Shown here: positions 11,985 through 24,117 of the stretch, in pieces
How the letters are laid out: each line of letters opens with the position of its first letter
Numbering within the stretch: position 1 is the stretch's first letter
DNA from: Anthonomus grandis grandis
Taxonomy: Eukaryota > Arthropoda > Insecta > Coleoptera > Curculionidae
Length of the DNA stretch: 64,000 bases
Assembly (NCBI RefSeq): GCF_022605725.1
Contig: NC_065551.1
Span: 22,692,001 to 22,756,000, forward strand
Direction: 5' to 3'
Notes under the pieces: generated by a model
Databases searched by the model: none
What the model was told of the DNA's origin: nothing
What the model saw: only the letters and a program-made list of their open reading frames with translations
Program-made: the position numbers and the translations under genes

Positions 11985-13741
11985 CTGTAAGAAAATAATG
12001 TTTATATTAATTAGAAATAGTATCGATATTAGGGCAACCGAATTTCAAAGTCGGTCTTGTCAGAATTTTAGCGTTCATAATTTATTTAAATATTATATGA
12101 ATCGATCATGGTCACGAATTCTTAAATTTTTATCAAAGATTTTTAAATACTTTTGGCTTTTTTGCTAGAGTCATGTTTAGATCAATCTAAATTCAAATCA
12201 AATTATTTCTAGATAAAAGATTTTTCATGTATATCTTGGCTATGGTTAGTATTGCTTCGAGAAGATGATTTAGAAATAAACAAAAACATCTCGGGCGGTT
12301 TAATTACCGCAATTAAAAGATCGTTGCTTGCGATAAGGGAATAATAATAACACTCGACCCTCATCTTAATGGCGTGCAATCAAGGAGATCCAGAGATGAA
12401 GCTGGAGCGGCGTGTTCTCCGGTTTTCTTCCCACGTTTCATTTAAACAAAGTTTCATAATTGATAATCTGGTTTCAAGAGAAAAGTGTTCGCATTTGTTA
12501 TATAAATGTATATTTTAATAGGCCTTTAAGAATATCTATATTAAGGTACTTATATAAATTATGTCACTAATAACAAATAAAATGGGCTATAGCTAAAAAT
12601 AAAAATATGAGTTTATAAACTTTACGATGGTGGTGCCGCCGTTTGTCCTCGTCGGCGATGCTAAAATTTAAAACTAATAAATTTACGTAGTCAAGTTACA
12701 TTTTTCGCCGCTGGCATGTCATCCATGGCTTCGTAAAATAAACCAATTTTAAAGGCAAGTTCATAAACTTGACGATCGACTTTAGTAGCTGTGCTATAGT
12801 TTAGGATTTCACAATGTCTAGCAAATATTTTTTGGGATTAAAAATAGAGTTTACTAGCGATTAAGACATCTGAATTATACTCCGAAACTATGTAAAATAT
12901 ATATTTTTTTAATTGTTTACCCCATATATCAAGTACAGATTAAATAACTTTATGATTCTTTTAGTTTTACGTTAATATGTTAAATATGGATAAAAATTGT
13001 TGTTCTTATTTTACGTATATTTAGTCTAAAGTTCTATCTATCTCTTAAAATATTCGTTTTATATAAAAGTATGCTTGCAGATTTACGTGTTAGGTATTTT
13101 GTACCCAAAAATATCACTTGGTGAAGGTTCCAAAAACGGGTAAATATAAGTTTTTTTTAAGTCGCGTCGTTTATTTTTTATTTATTGTTTAAATTGGAAA
13201 ACTTAGTTATTTTATGAACTTACACTTACAAAAATTATCAATTAATTACAATTTTTGCGAATATTAATTTTAAGGCCTTTTCATATTATATTTTGAAGTA
13301 GGCTGAAGATTTATTTTTGACGTTTTTTTTTGGAATTTAAAACCAACGCAACAAATCGAGAATAATATTTAACGTAAAAACCTGCTTTTAATTTTTGAAA
13401 TTTTTTTTACTAAATGTGGTTTAATTTCCAAATAAAATAAATTATTTGAATCCCTTTAAAAAATTTAGTTTTATTTTATTAATAATACGATTTTATTTAA
13501 AAAAAATTGCATGGTAAATATAAATAAAGAAAATAATAATATGTATTTACAATTTTTGTATCTTAGGTAATCGGTTTAGTTAATTTTTTTTAATATTTTA
13601 GAACTTTATTGGTAATTTTCCTCTTAAATTTTTAATTGACTTAGACTGTTCTTTTTGCACATCTAAGATAAATAAAACAGTATCATTTATTAAATAAATG
13701 TTAATGTGTTTGTTATCTCCTACATATATTATTTTAGACTT
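11985..13741. other. AT-rich interval, probable upstream intron of the tetraspanin gene
   Basis: No coding region is supported. Two short GC-richer patches, near 12350-12440 and 12630-12790, lack clear exon signals on the minus strand. Confidence 0.4.
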
Positions 13742-14035
13742 AGCATGTAACCAGTGTGCTTTTCTCTTAAAAATTTGACAAGGCATGTAACCAGTATGTT
13801 TTTCGATTGAAAATTTGGTCCAGCATGTAACTAGTGAACCTTTTCTTAAAAAATTGATAAAGCGTGTAACCATTGTGCTTTTTCCCTTGAAAAATCTTTT
13901 TTGAGAAAAGCACACTGGTTACATGCTATGTCAAATTTTGAAGGGAAAGCACACTGTTTACATGCTAAGTCAAGTTTTTAAGAGAAAAGCACACTAGCTA
14001 CATGCTTTGCCAATTTTTCAAGCGAAAAGCACACA
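13742..14035. repeat. 40-bp repeat array arranged head-to-head (large imperfect palindrome)
   Basis: Four direct copies of a 40-bp unit beginning GCATGTAACCAGTGTGCTTT start at 13743, 13783, 13823 and 13862. From about 13895 the same unit appears in reverse complement, with its ends at 13926, 13965 and 14005 and a partial copy to about 14035. Periods are 39-40 bp on both sides, so the whole region can fold into a long hairpin with its tip near 13895. The minus-strand ORF across it is just repeat translated through. Confidence 0.9.
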
Positions 14036-16376
14036 TATTTTTATATATTATTCATTTACCCCGAACAAAAGTTTTTAATTTTATTTTCTTTTAAAAAGAA
14101 AAGTTTTAATTCCAGACCCCATATCCAGGTAAATAAATATAGGTTTTATTTCCTGCCGTTACAAAAGACAAAGAAAGTTATTAAACTTTAATTTTAAACT
14201 TCGAAAAGTCTTTAAAGATTAAAATTGTTATTGTTTGTATTAGAAAGTTTTTGCAGAAAATACGTTCTGCAGGAGCACTTAATGTTACTGGATATAGTAT
14301 TATGTTCTTATATATTTAATAGACAAAATTAATTAGAAGATTAATTCATAACAAATCCAAACGTGATAAAATCGTTACCTTTTTAAAATACCATCAATTC
14401 AATTTCATCATGGTAAATAAAAATAATTCGACGCAGAATTGCTTTTAAATTGCATTGAATAAAGCTCTTCAGGAAATCCGTCAATTTAAATCAGATTTAA
14501 ACCTCCTTTTCTGCCCTAAATAAGAGTGAACTTTTGCAAAATTATATATATGTATATCTCTATATAGTTTTGCCATTTTCACGATTCTCTAGGTTGAAAC
14601 TTTCGTGATAAAGCTATTACAAACAATAAAATTCATTTCCGTTTCTGGTAGTAATGCAAAGGTTTCCATAGACTAATTACATTTTAATGTTTCCAACTTC
14701 CCGGTTCACTTCCAGTCGACTTATATTTTCTTTTTGCGGGATGTAAGAGAACTTAAAATGAATTGACGTAGATTAAGTAAAGTGAATAAAATTGTACTCT
14801 CTTCTTAGTAGTTAATTTTATTGCGGAAATAATTAAGAAAAATCTTTTAAGAGAATTATTTTTTTATTGTTTAACGTGGGGTTTTCTCAGATTTGTTGAA
14901 GTATGAGTTAAATTAATCGATATAGAAAAATAGTCAACTGATTTTTAGTAAACTTTTAACATAATTATTATACACTGAAGAAAATGACTCAATGCTACTA
15001 GAATTTACTACTGTCTATTTCCTTTCACCTATTGCGATCTAAAAGTTGCGTCAATATTCAGCCCTCTGGGGGTAAGGACAGGTTACACATTGGATAAACC
15101 ACTGGTCAGAATATTCGCCAATTTTTATACAGGTTGCGAGGTACAACCCCCGCTCTTTTTATCCTTTTTTGTCGCACGTTTGGTTCTAGGCTTTAGAGTT
15201 TAATCATAATATGTATAATATGTAATAAAAAATACTGGATTAAATAATTATTTGGAACTTATGACACTTATATAAGTATTTCTATTATTAGCTTCCCTTA
15301 ATTTTATTAAGCATTTATTTAAGAAAATTGCACATTTAATTTCATTTTTTCTTGTGTCCTAATTTCTTAAAAGTATAATTTTTATGACGTGTTGTATCAA
15401 TCAATACAATATATTATGGAAATTTTTACAAATACACAAACTAATTTATAGATACAACTTAAAAGTCGTAATATAATTCATAGTACTAGCTATTGATATT
15501 TTAACAATTATTAATGTTTTTATTATTTTTCATATTATCTTAATTAGATGATGAGTCTATTAGATTGAAACGAAAAATTTTACTAGACCACAAATTAGGC
15601 CTGTGTTCAAATTTTTTAAATTTCCTACATTGATTCAAAGACAAAAAAAAAGTTTTTAAAATAAAAAAGAGGAGCGAAGGAGGTACAAGAAGTAACTAGA
15701 AAGCAAATCAACTTCCAAGGGATTATAATTTTATGACGAATGGCAACTACGTAAACTAATAAACAAAAATAATTAACAATTGCACTTTAAATTACTTTAT
15801 CAGTGACTTTTGAAAACTATTATAATTTCGTGAAATAAGCTGCGGTAATTTAATATTTAATTTTTTTTTTGTTATGGTCTCCCTCAATTTAATATTGCAA
15901 TATTTTTTAAGGCAGTTTCAAATACTACATTTTTTGTTATTTATTGCGTAAAAACTCACTATAGACCATAATCATATATATTTATATATTGTGATTTACT
16001 ATGAATATTAATATCAATAAATCTAGATAAATTAAATTTAGAAATGATGACAAGTTTAAACGGCCTAAGTGTAAACAGGCTACTAGTCAACTACCCTGGG
16101 ATTTTTGGTTTTCTACCTGGTTTTATCTACACAAGACAATTAATAATTGACTTGTTATATTTTATTCAGACATTAAGCAAATAATTGACCAATTTGTGCC
16201 TGTTCAGTTTAAAAGATTTTTTTTAAAGATAAAAAAACTGAAAAAAATTACAGAAATATAAAAGACAAAACTTCTTTTAATCTGGTAAAGTTATAAGAAG
16301 CTATACAAAGCATACTTTAATATAAGAAAAAAATAGTTTGGAGAATGGTGTCCATGTTCTGGGATGTATTTTTTTA
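14036..16376. other. AT-rich interval without recognised genes
   Basis: Nothing coding is supported. About 15020-15180 is less A+T-rich and unique-looking, with no motif I recognise. Confidence 0.4.
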
Positions 16377-16686
16377 GGTATTTGCCAGCAAACACAGTAG
16401 AAAATAAAGGTCTTATTTCACCAGAAGGTACATATATTCTATATGTGCTTTTGTTTTGTTTTGACAAATCTCGTTTTTAACAATGTAAGTACGCTTTAAA
16501 ATTCGTTTTTATTCAGCATTTTGCCAATTTTTGATAAGCGTAGTATCTATGTAAATTGTGTCTTTTACTTTTAGTCCTCGACCTGATGATGCGATGATAT
16601 TGTAATCACGGAACCGGTCGTTATAATAAAAGGAATTTCTGGTGAAATAAGACCTTAATTTTCTACTGTGTTTGCTGGCAAATACC
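16377..16686. mobile_element. 310-bp MITE with 50-bp terminal inverted repeats and TA duplication
   Basis: Ends are GGTATTTGCCAGCAAACACA on the left and its complement on the right. The match extends about 50 bp with one mismatch. TA dinucleotides flank it (16375-16376 and 16687-16688), as for Tc1/mariner-related MITEs. There is no coding capacity. The near-identical arms suggest fairly recent insertion compared with the LINE relics nearby. The interior contains a hammerhead-like motif listed separately. Confidence 0.88.
16568..16632 (+). ncRNA. Hammerhead-ribozyme-like core inside the MITE (degenerate)
   Basis: The segment has CTGATGA (16583-16589), an imperfect stem (GCGAT with ATCAC), then CGGAACCGGTC (16609-16619). 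A hammerhead would have CGAAAC here, so one core A is G. The self-complementary ACCGGT followed by C resembles the very short stem III and cleavage site of the minimal type-I hammerheads described in Penelope-like elements. An outer stem CTTTTA (16568-16573) with TAAAAG (16627-16632) and GAC with GTT could form stem I. The base next to CTGATGA (T16590) does not pair well. I regard it as a relic or a chance likeness. Confidence 0.28.
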
Positions 16687-16689
16687 TAT

Positions 16690-19399
16690 AAAAATAGGAA
16701 AAAAACTCATACCTACCTTAAAAAACTATCAAAAGAATAAAAAAAAAACGGTAAAATCTTTTGATTTACTGCTAAAAACTTAAATCTTGTACATAATATA
16801 AATTCTGAATTAATTGATAAATATTTTTCAAGCTATAGCAACTTAACTCATATAAAATCAAAGAACCAGTTTTTATTGTAAAATAATAAAAAATTTTCCC
16901 TTAAATTGTGTGAATTGTCTCCCTTAAAAAGTGAATCTGGTTAAATGAAAATTATTACTGGCTATTAGTATTGGCTCTATAGAAGAGAATGAATTATTGA
17001 TAAAGGAATTCATTTCATATTTGACACTATGTTTAATACTCCTCTCGAATATCGTCTATTTCTGTATAATTAAGGCTCATAAGTATATTGTTTGCGGTTC
17101 CTTAAATTAAAAAAAAAACTAAATATAGTAAGGGATAAAAAAGTTTTGTAACAAAAATAAAATAATTTTTAATTAAGTTAATGATATACCTTAGCTAGAC
17201 TGAACACTTATTCATTGCTTTATCAAGCCTCGAAACTACTTTTAAAACAACAGTGTTTACATACTGTTTTTTTATCAACCTTCTGATTATTAAATATCAG
17301 TTAATAATTAATACAATTACAATAGGTCAAAATTTTTTTTTTATTACTATCATAAATAGCTAGTAAGCATATAACTTTAAAATTTACTTTTTAATGTTAT
17401 AGGCCAATACCTAATACAAAATTGTCTAAAAATAGATAATTTTACTTACAGGGGCAGAGTAAATTTATATTTTAAGTACAGAAGTATTAAATTAAAGATA
17501 TGATTAAATAAAAATATACAAAATAAATACTTAAATAAAAAATCGAAGATAAAATCTTTGAATACTTACAAAGATAACGATAATTAGTACATTCATTTAA
17601 ATCACTTAAAACTAAATTCTAGTTTGATCAATTGATTCATTAGATGTACACAAATCGCTTATAGTCTTTAGAATAGGAACAATAGGCTAGCACAGGAAAA
17701 CATCTTGTCGAACTTGCATTGTCTTATTCATCGACAAGATGTTTTTACTGTACCATTGTCTACCACCTTCAAAAATACTAGCACAGGAGTCATGCTATTT
17801 TATTTAAAAAAAAAATTATTATTATAACTTATATTAATTCAGTTTGTAAAAGCTATGGACAAAAGCAAAAGAATTGTTACAAACTGTTTTAAGGTACGTG
17901 AAAAACGCTACTCTTCTTATGTTAAATTAAAATATTTTATTTATGCCTGGAATAGAGTATTCGTTTTTTATTTTAGGAGTGGGTTACAATACTACTTGGT
18001 AAGCAAATAATGCCACTTAAATAAAATACAACCGTATTAAAATTAATTTAAGAAAAAAACACGCTAAAAACTAAATATTTCCAGTTAAAACCTGGATATC
18101 GATCGGGGGGTGCGCTGAAAGTGTGGCATATCGCGAGACCGACAGTATAATTACATTGTTAGTTTAACTCGCTCCTGTATAATTCAATCGTTGCTCTGCG
18201 GCGGTTGGCCATTTTTGCTTTCTGTATGTTCAAGGGATGGGCGGTCTAATATACGGTTCTCATTTATAGAGAAATTACGTATTCGATAATAACATACTGT
18301 AGATTTGTGGTTTTCATTTAGGAAGTAAATAATTTATATAATTGGTCCTTAAAAATTTTATTAGCAAGGAATAAAAAGCGTAGTTAATATTTTTGAATTT
18401 TTAGATATTTTTCTAATGTGATATCTCTTTAGCATCCAAAAGAAGAAAACATCTTGAGTGCTTGTTCGAATACAGGATAAGTCGAAAAAAATAGAAGTTA
18501 GAAAACAGCTAGTTAAAAATAATCCAAACAAAGAAATTGCATTAAAACCTTTTTAAAATGTATATGCAATTTTTCTATTTGTTCTAACATCTTTTTTCTT
18601 AATGTAAAATAGCTTTTAAAGGCTTGATGGTGCTTTAGCAAGAAGGAAATATACGTATCTCTTGTAATATATGTTATGAGACCGAGACTGTGTGGTTTCT
18701 GTATTTTCGTCAGCTCTAAACTTAAAAAAGTGACATAAAAACTTGAATATAAGAGTGTTTAATAATAATTTTAAATAATTAAATGAATATATTTACTTAG
18801 TTAAAACAGAGGTTTGAAAGCTATTTGAATGAAAAAATTCTTCAAAAACCATCGAAAATTCTAACATTTTTATATCGTTTTATGCTTTTTTGAGATTAGG
18901 CACCTTATGCTTTCATTTTTCTGTTTGTGTCACAAAATTTACTTTTTGTGATTCTTGAATACGAGTTCTTATTTATTTTATTTCTATTGAAAAAATTATA
19001 AAATAACAAAAAATACCTTAGTCTGAGATATCATAAATAATGATGCTCTTTTGACTGTATTTGTCTAAACATAATTATTCACAGAAGATCCAGACAGACG
19101 ACAGTATGGCATTAAAAGGAAACGGTGATATTAAAAAGTAGAAAAATGTAATTAATTTTTACCTCTATGTATATGTATGTATCTGTTAAAAAACTCTATG
19201 TATATGTTAAATTTTTTGGTGATTTTGGCATTAAAAAATATTTAAATTCATTTTAAAGTATTTACCTTTTTTTTTAAATTTTATAAAAAAGATTAAAAAA
19301 ATAGTAGAGAATTCAGGTCTTGTGTGTTTTTTTTAAGTTTGACTAAGGGGAACATAAGCTAAAATTAAATAGTATAAAGGTAAGTAATACACAAATACT
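16690..19399. other. AT-rich interval with one hairpin and one GC-richer patch
   Basis: No gene is supported. A hairpin at 17697-17745 is listed separately. Around 18100-18260 there is a CpG-containing patch; its minus strand offers only a very short ORF (MANRRRATIELYRSELN). Confidence 0.4.
17687..17788. repeat. Perfect 15-bp hairpin between 11-bp direct repeats
   Basis: AAAACATCTTGTCGA (17697-17711) pairs perfectly with 17731-17745 across a 19-nt loop. CTAGCACAGGA occurs on both sides, at 17687-17697 and 17778-17788. The direct repeats could be a target duplication around a tiny inserted hairpin. Confidence 0.7.
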
Positions 19400-20260
19400 A
19401 CTTCTACCTTAAATATAGAAATTACGCCTATACTGCCTGGAATTGTAAAATAATTTCAATGTTAATGTAATTCATAATAGAATTAATTATTCCAGGCAGT
19501 TAAGACTTATATTTTTCCAATTAAGAATTGAGCTGCCAGAAATTTAAACAAAATCTGTGGCTTTATTGCCTAAATCGTAAAAATCATGCCTGTATTGCCT
19601 GAATTTGTAAAATAATTCCCAATTAATGACTAAATTAATTTGTCTAGGCAGCCATCACAGGCTCAATTAATTATTTAAGGCAAATGAGCTTAATAATCTC
19701 TATTTATTTAATTGAACTATTGAGTTACCCGGAAATAAAAAAATATATTTTAAAATAAATAAATTACGCCTGGAATTATAAAATAACTTTAAATTAAAGG
19801 TAATTAACTATTCTAAGAAGTTGAACTATTGAAATGCCTGAAATTTAAAAATCTAAGGTTCAACTTTCTAAAATATGAAAATCAGGCCTGTACTAGCTGC
19901 AATTTTAAAATAGTTTGAATTTTGACTTGACTAATTATTCCCAGTATTCATATACTTTCATATCATATACTTTTTACTTAAATAAAATACTGAATTATTT
20001 GAGATTTAAAAAAATTAAGACTTAATAGGGCAGTTATAAAATAATTTATTTATAAATGTCTTTAGAGGCTAAATTATTTATTTCAGCCAATTGAGCCTAA
20101 TACTCTATTTATTTAATCGAATTACCAAACTGCCCTAAACAATTAATCCAGAGATGCCAGAAATGCCTGAAATTGTGAAATAATTCCAATTTAAATATAA
20201 TTGATAACTTAATTAAAATTAAATAGTCTAGACGGTTAAAACATTTGTTTTTTCTTTACA
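19400..20260. repeat. Diverged satellite-like array with internal dyad symmetry
   Basis: A core like GCCTGTATTGCCTGAATTGT followed by AAAATAATT recurs near 19424, 19587, 19763, 19883, 20025 and 20157, at spacings of about 120-175 bp. In the first copy CTGCCTGGAATT is mirrored by AATTATTCCAGGCAG some 50 bp later, so monomers have dyad symmetry. The later copies retain pieces such as GGCAG and TGCCAGAAAT. Confidence 0.6.
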
Positions 20261-21149
20261 TTTTAAAGAAATAAAAAACAATTTCATTCTGTTAAAATTT
20301 AGACACCTGTTAAAATTTCACAGCTTGACAATTTCCACTGCTTTAAATCGAAATTACTGTCATAATAGAAAATTACTGAATTTTTTGATATCTTGAATTT
20401 TGCGAAAGTTTCGATGGAGAATTTTAGTTATTTCTCTTTATTTGACATTTGTAAATCCTAAGCTACACAATGTGCCAGTGCATAATTAGGTAGAGCAATA
20501 AAGCGGACTTTATTTATTTTAAAGGTAAAGTTGTTGTACTTTTAGTCTTTGCCATTGGCATCATATGCGTCCTTCATTTGATCGCTAGCATCTTGCATCG
20601 AAATGTGCCCTTGATTTCTTTTTTCATTACAATTTGAGTCATTTAATAGATAGCCAATTGGTAAGACAGCAGGAATAAATGAAGAAGTTTATCTTAATCT
20701 CTTTAACTAAATACCCATTACCCCTATAGCACAATGATATTTTAAAGAAGTAAAAATATATCTTATTTCGAATATGTGAGTGTCTAACAAAAAAATATTT
20801 ATATATTTTTGAATTTGTTCAACATAAAAATAATTTTAAGATATATATATTTTTTTACATCTAAAAATGAAGCATACATACAAAAGTTACATAAAGCACA
20901 TCGTAGCAGTAAGTTTACTATCAAAGTATATAAACTTTCTACATTATTAAAGTTTGTAGTATGTTCCAAAAACTGTTTGACTGCTTTCATATCTTTCTGA
21001 AATGCATTATTTTAAAACAAATATTCAACAGTTATTTTACCAATATTTTATAAAGCACCTTCACATCCTTATAATCTAGCAAGAGGTATTAAACAGATAT
21101 TTTAAAGATATAACATATTGACCGTATTAACGATATCTTTAACTGGTAT
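20261..21149. other. AT-rich interval without recognised genes
   Basis: Two 63-codon ORFs lie on opposite strands of the same place near 20800-21000. Neither shows a family motif, and I do not support either. Confidence 0.4.
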
Positions 21150-21570
21150 CAAGATATAGGCAGGTTCTTTAGATTTAAATGGCTTAAATATATCCTGAGC
21201 TATATAGGGAATAGTTGTATTTATTCGCTCCACCATGCCGTAATATTTTTTATCCATTTTTTTAAAACCCATAAGTCTAAGTTCTCTCTTTTTATGACTT
21301 CTGGTCTCAGTTGATTTGAGGGTTACGTGTGTGACTTACAGTTTTATAAAAGTGTCTACTTCTAAATACATTAGTAAGCACTTTATTACTATATGCTTGA
21401 TGAGGGTCGCAAATTAGATTTATTGTAAGTTAAGGTTGAAGAATAAATACATTTTGTTAAAAATTATTGCAAGAATTATTTTCTGTAATTTTTCCAATTT
21501 TAGAGGCGTCGTTTTAGTATAACTACTCCAGCCAATAATTCCATAATTAATTAATGACTCTACAAGTTTT
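21150..21570 (-). pseudogene. LINE ORF2 C-terminal relic (Jockey/CR1-like)
   Basis: On the minus strand one frame reads LVESLINYGIIGWSSYTKT, then LKLEKLQKIILAIIFNK, then after stops a basic stretch SHKKRELRLMGFKK. The pattern (LV-x-S-x-x-x-YGI-x-x-W, then a K-x-x-LQK-x-I-x-x-I-x-x-NK helix) is the usual region just after the RT thumb in insect Jockey/CR1-type ORF2 proteins. RT motifs themselves are not present. At least three stops interrupt the frame. Confidence 0.55.
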
Positions 21571-22602
21571 TAATTCCATACGTTATTATATAAAAAGTAT
21601 ATTTCTATTAAAAAAATATATTTGCTTCAAAAGTATACTAGAGTACAAATAGTATATATTTACGTCATTTTAAAACTGTTTATTTAAGTTAACGGCCAAC
21701 GTTATTTTTATAAAATTGTATTTTTTTGAAACTTTTTACAAATTCCTGCTTTTTTAACCCTTATCAATAATAAAAAAATAATGACCGTATATTGATTATT
21801 ATTTTTTTTACAAATAATATAAGTAATTGACGCTACTAAATTTTTTTTGACAAAAAACAATGTTTTAGACCATACTTTGCTGGTGTAATTATTAATATAT
21901 AATATTATGCGTTGTTTTGAGCCTAATAGTTATAATATTTTATTAATATTTTAACTAAATATCCTATTTTATATTTCACAAATATTACGCATTTTTTAAA
22001 ATTCTTGATTAATATAATAACTTATATTTAAAAACATTAAACAAGTGTAGTTCCCCTGCCTGAGTTTTAAAGAAAATAAATGAAAAATTATTTAATTACC
22101 ATAATCGTATTTATTTTTTTAATAAATATTTAATTCCCTTTCCCTTTATATAAAACTTAAGATTCACTCTCCTTCCATCCCAGGACAAAACAAATTTTAT
22201 TTCATACTTTTTTTACTTCGTCTGCAGAATTAATCGAATCTATACATATTTATGAGCTCCGGTATGTTTCTGACACGAAAACCTAAACGAATCTTTTTAA
22301 CCCCAAAAGAGCTTTGTGTTCAACCGGCATTTATTTCTGAAAACAATTTTGAATTATGTTTTGGCTTATAATAATATTTATTATTATGAAATGTAATATC
22401 TTTCCTGCCAATATAAATAATTGAAACAAATAAATAATTTTTTTTAAGAATAAGCATTTATTTTTTTCATTCTATAAAGGTTTGACCATCCGTTATTTAA
22501 CCCTTACATAAATCTGATTATATCTTCAAGTCTGTTAGACCTCGCGTGACCAAACTCGTTAATAAATCTTTATAAGGTTACTTTTTTAACGGTAAAAAGA
22601 TA
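21571..22602. other. AT-rich interval without recognised genes
   Basis: Very A+T-rich, no supported coding sequence or repeat. Confidence 0.4.
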
Positions 22603-23565
22603 AAACCCTTCGCAGCCATACCTCACGCTAAGAACTTTTTGCTTATTTACCTTAACACAGATTGTGGTCTAGACAGATTAGGGTAGATTGCTTAATGATT
22701 TATAAATTGATAAATCTACTGCCTTCTAAGTGTGGATCGACCCAATTTAAAAAAACAACATGAAATTTTGCATAACTTGAAGGTATTTGATCATTATTTT
22801 TATTTAATTCTTTATTAAAGGCACGCTCTTCCATCGCTTATTTATCAAAATGATTAATTAGTTCTTTATCAATTTTATACAATATTTTTATTGTTAATGC
22901 AAAGTAAATTATGTGATTGCCCAACTGAAACCTTCAAGTATAATTTGTATTATCAGAACAAAAGTAATCTTAACCCTTCATTTTTCGTAACATATATAAA
23001 TCCGAGTAAATCCATGGGAGATTTAGGAAAATTTCTCTTTCTATGTTTGAATAACATAATTAAGTTAAACGTCTGTTAAAAAATAAGACCCTTCGCAGCC
23101 ATAGCTTACGTCAACTTCTTTTTGCTCATTTACTTTAACACAGTTTATGGTCTAGATAGATTAGAGTAAATTGCTTAGCAGATAAATTTGCTTCCTTTTA
23201 AGTATAGGCCGACCTAGCTTAAAAATGGAATTTTGCATAACTTAAGTGGATTCGATTATAATTTTTAATCAGTTGTTATTTAAAGGCATGCTCTCAATCC
23301 TTTATGTACTGCTATGAATAATGATTTTTTTGTCGCTTTTAAATTATCTAGTATCTGTTGCTAAGCCAAAGTCTTTAAATATTTCAAACGGTATCTGTTA
23401 AGAATAATTTATACCACCCGAGCAAAAGTAACTTAAGATAATTAGATTAGTGGAAACCTCAACCCTTCGTTTGTCGTGACCTCTACAAATCCAAGTAAAT
23501 CCATGGCAGATTTAGGAAACTTCCTCTTTCCCTGTTTGGCTAATATAATCATCTTAAACGTCCGA
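22603..23565. repeat. Tandem duplication of an ~485-bp segment
   Basis: Copy one starts with CCCTTCGCAGCCATA at 22606 and copy two at 23089. Landmarks repeat in order in both: CAGCCATA, ACAG then TGGTCTAGA and AGATTAG, GAATTTTGCATAACTT, AAAGGCA-GCTCT, then AAATCCATGG-AGATTTAGG and TTAAACGTC (23064 and 23554). Offsets are 483-490 bp. The copies differ by many substitutions and small gaps, so the duplication is not recent. Short ORFs across it are not conserved between the copies. Confidence 0.85.
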
Positions 23566-24117
23566 AATAATGATTAAAGACCAAAGGTCTCGGTTTTCGA
23601 CCGATATTAATTCGGCTTTGCGGACAAATCTTGCGAAGAGCCTCGTGAATTGGGTAATTTCGAAAATTTATTGTGGACATGACAGTTTATTGCAGAATGT
23701 TTGGTTTATCTGCTGGTATTAAGTAGACTTTCACAGAGTTTAATTATTTTTTAGTAAATAGGAAAATAAATTGAAAATATTAAAAAAAATTATCTGGATA
23801 TACAAGTTTAAATTAACAAGTATTTTTCATGCATAACTTAAATACATCTGATATATAAACATATATTTTAAAGTTTTGCATCATACTAAATTTCCGAAAG
23901 TTTTTTAGTGTTAAAAATATATTAGAAACCTATTAAATGATTAGCTTTAAGTAGGAAAATAATTAAAATGATTTTTTGATATAAATTAAACTTAATAGCT
24001 TTTCTTAATAAGGGTGCTGAAAAACTTTTCATATTTCCACCTCTAGTGTTTATAGCGCAAGATTAAATATGCCTGCACATACTGTCTATAAGATTGTAGA
24101 TATGCTATTAAGTAATG
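23566..24117. other. AT-rich interval without recognised genes
   Basis: No supported gene. One copy of the dispersed TTAAGTTATGCAT motif (reverse orientation) is at 23829-23845. Confidence 0.4.

Noticed and set aside
11821..12168. 115-codon plus-strand ORF
   Set aside because: Antisense to the tetraspanin exon at 11808-11984 and runs into intron sequence.
13598..13915. 105-codon minus-strand ORF
   Set aside because: It reads through the 40-bp repeat array; its repeated peptide is just the translated repeat and no family motif is present.
13742..14035. CRISPR-like array
   Set aside because: Units are contiguous 40-bp tandem repeats that invert midway; there are no unique spacers, and the host is a eukaryote.
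20799..21000. Mirror-image 63-codon ORFs on both strands
   Set aside because: Low-complexity A+T-rich sequence open by chance on both strands.
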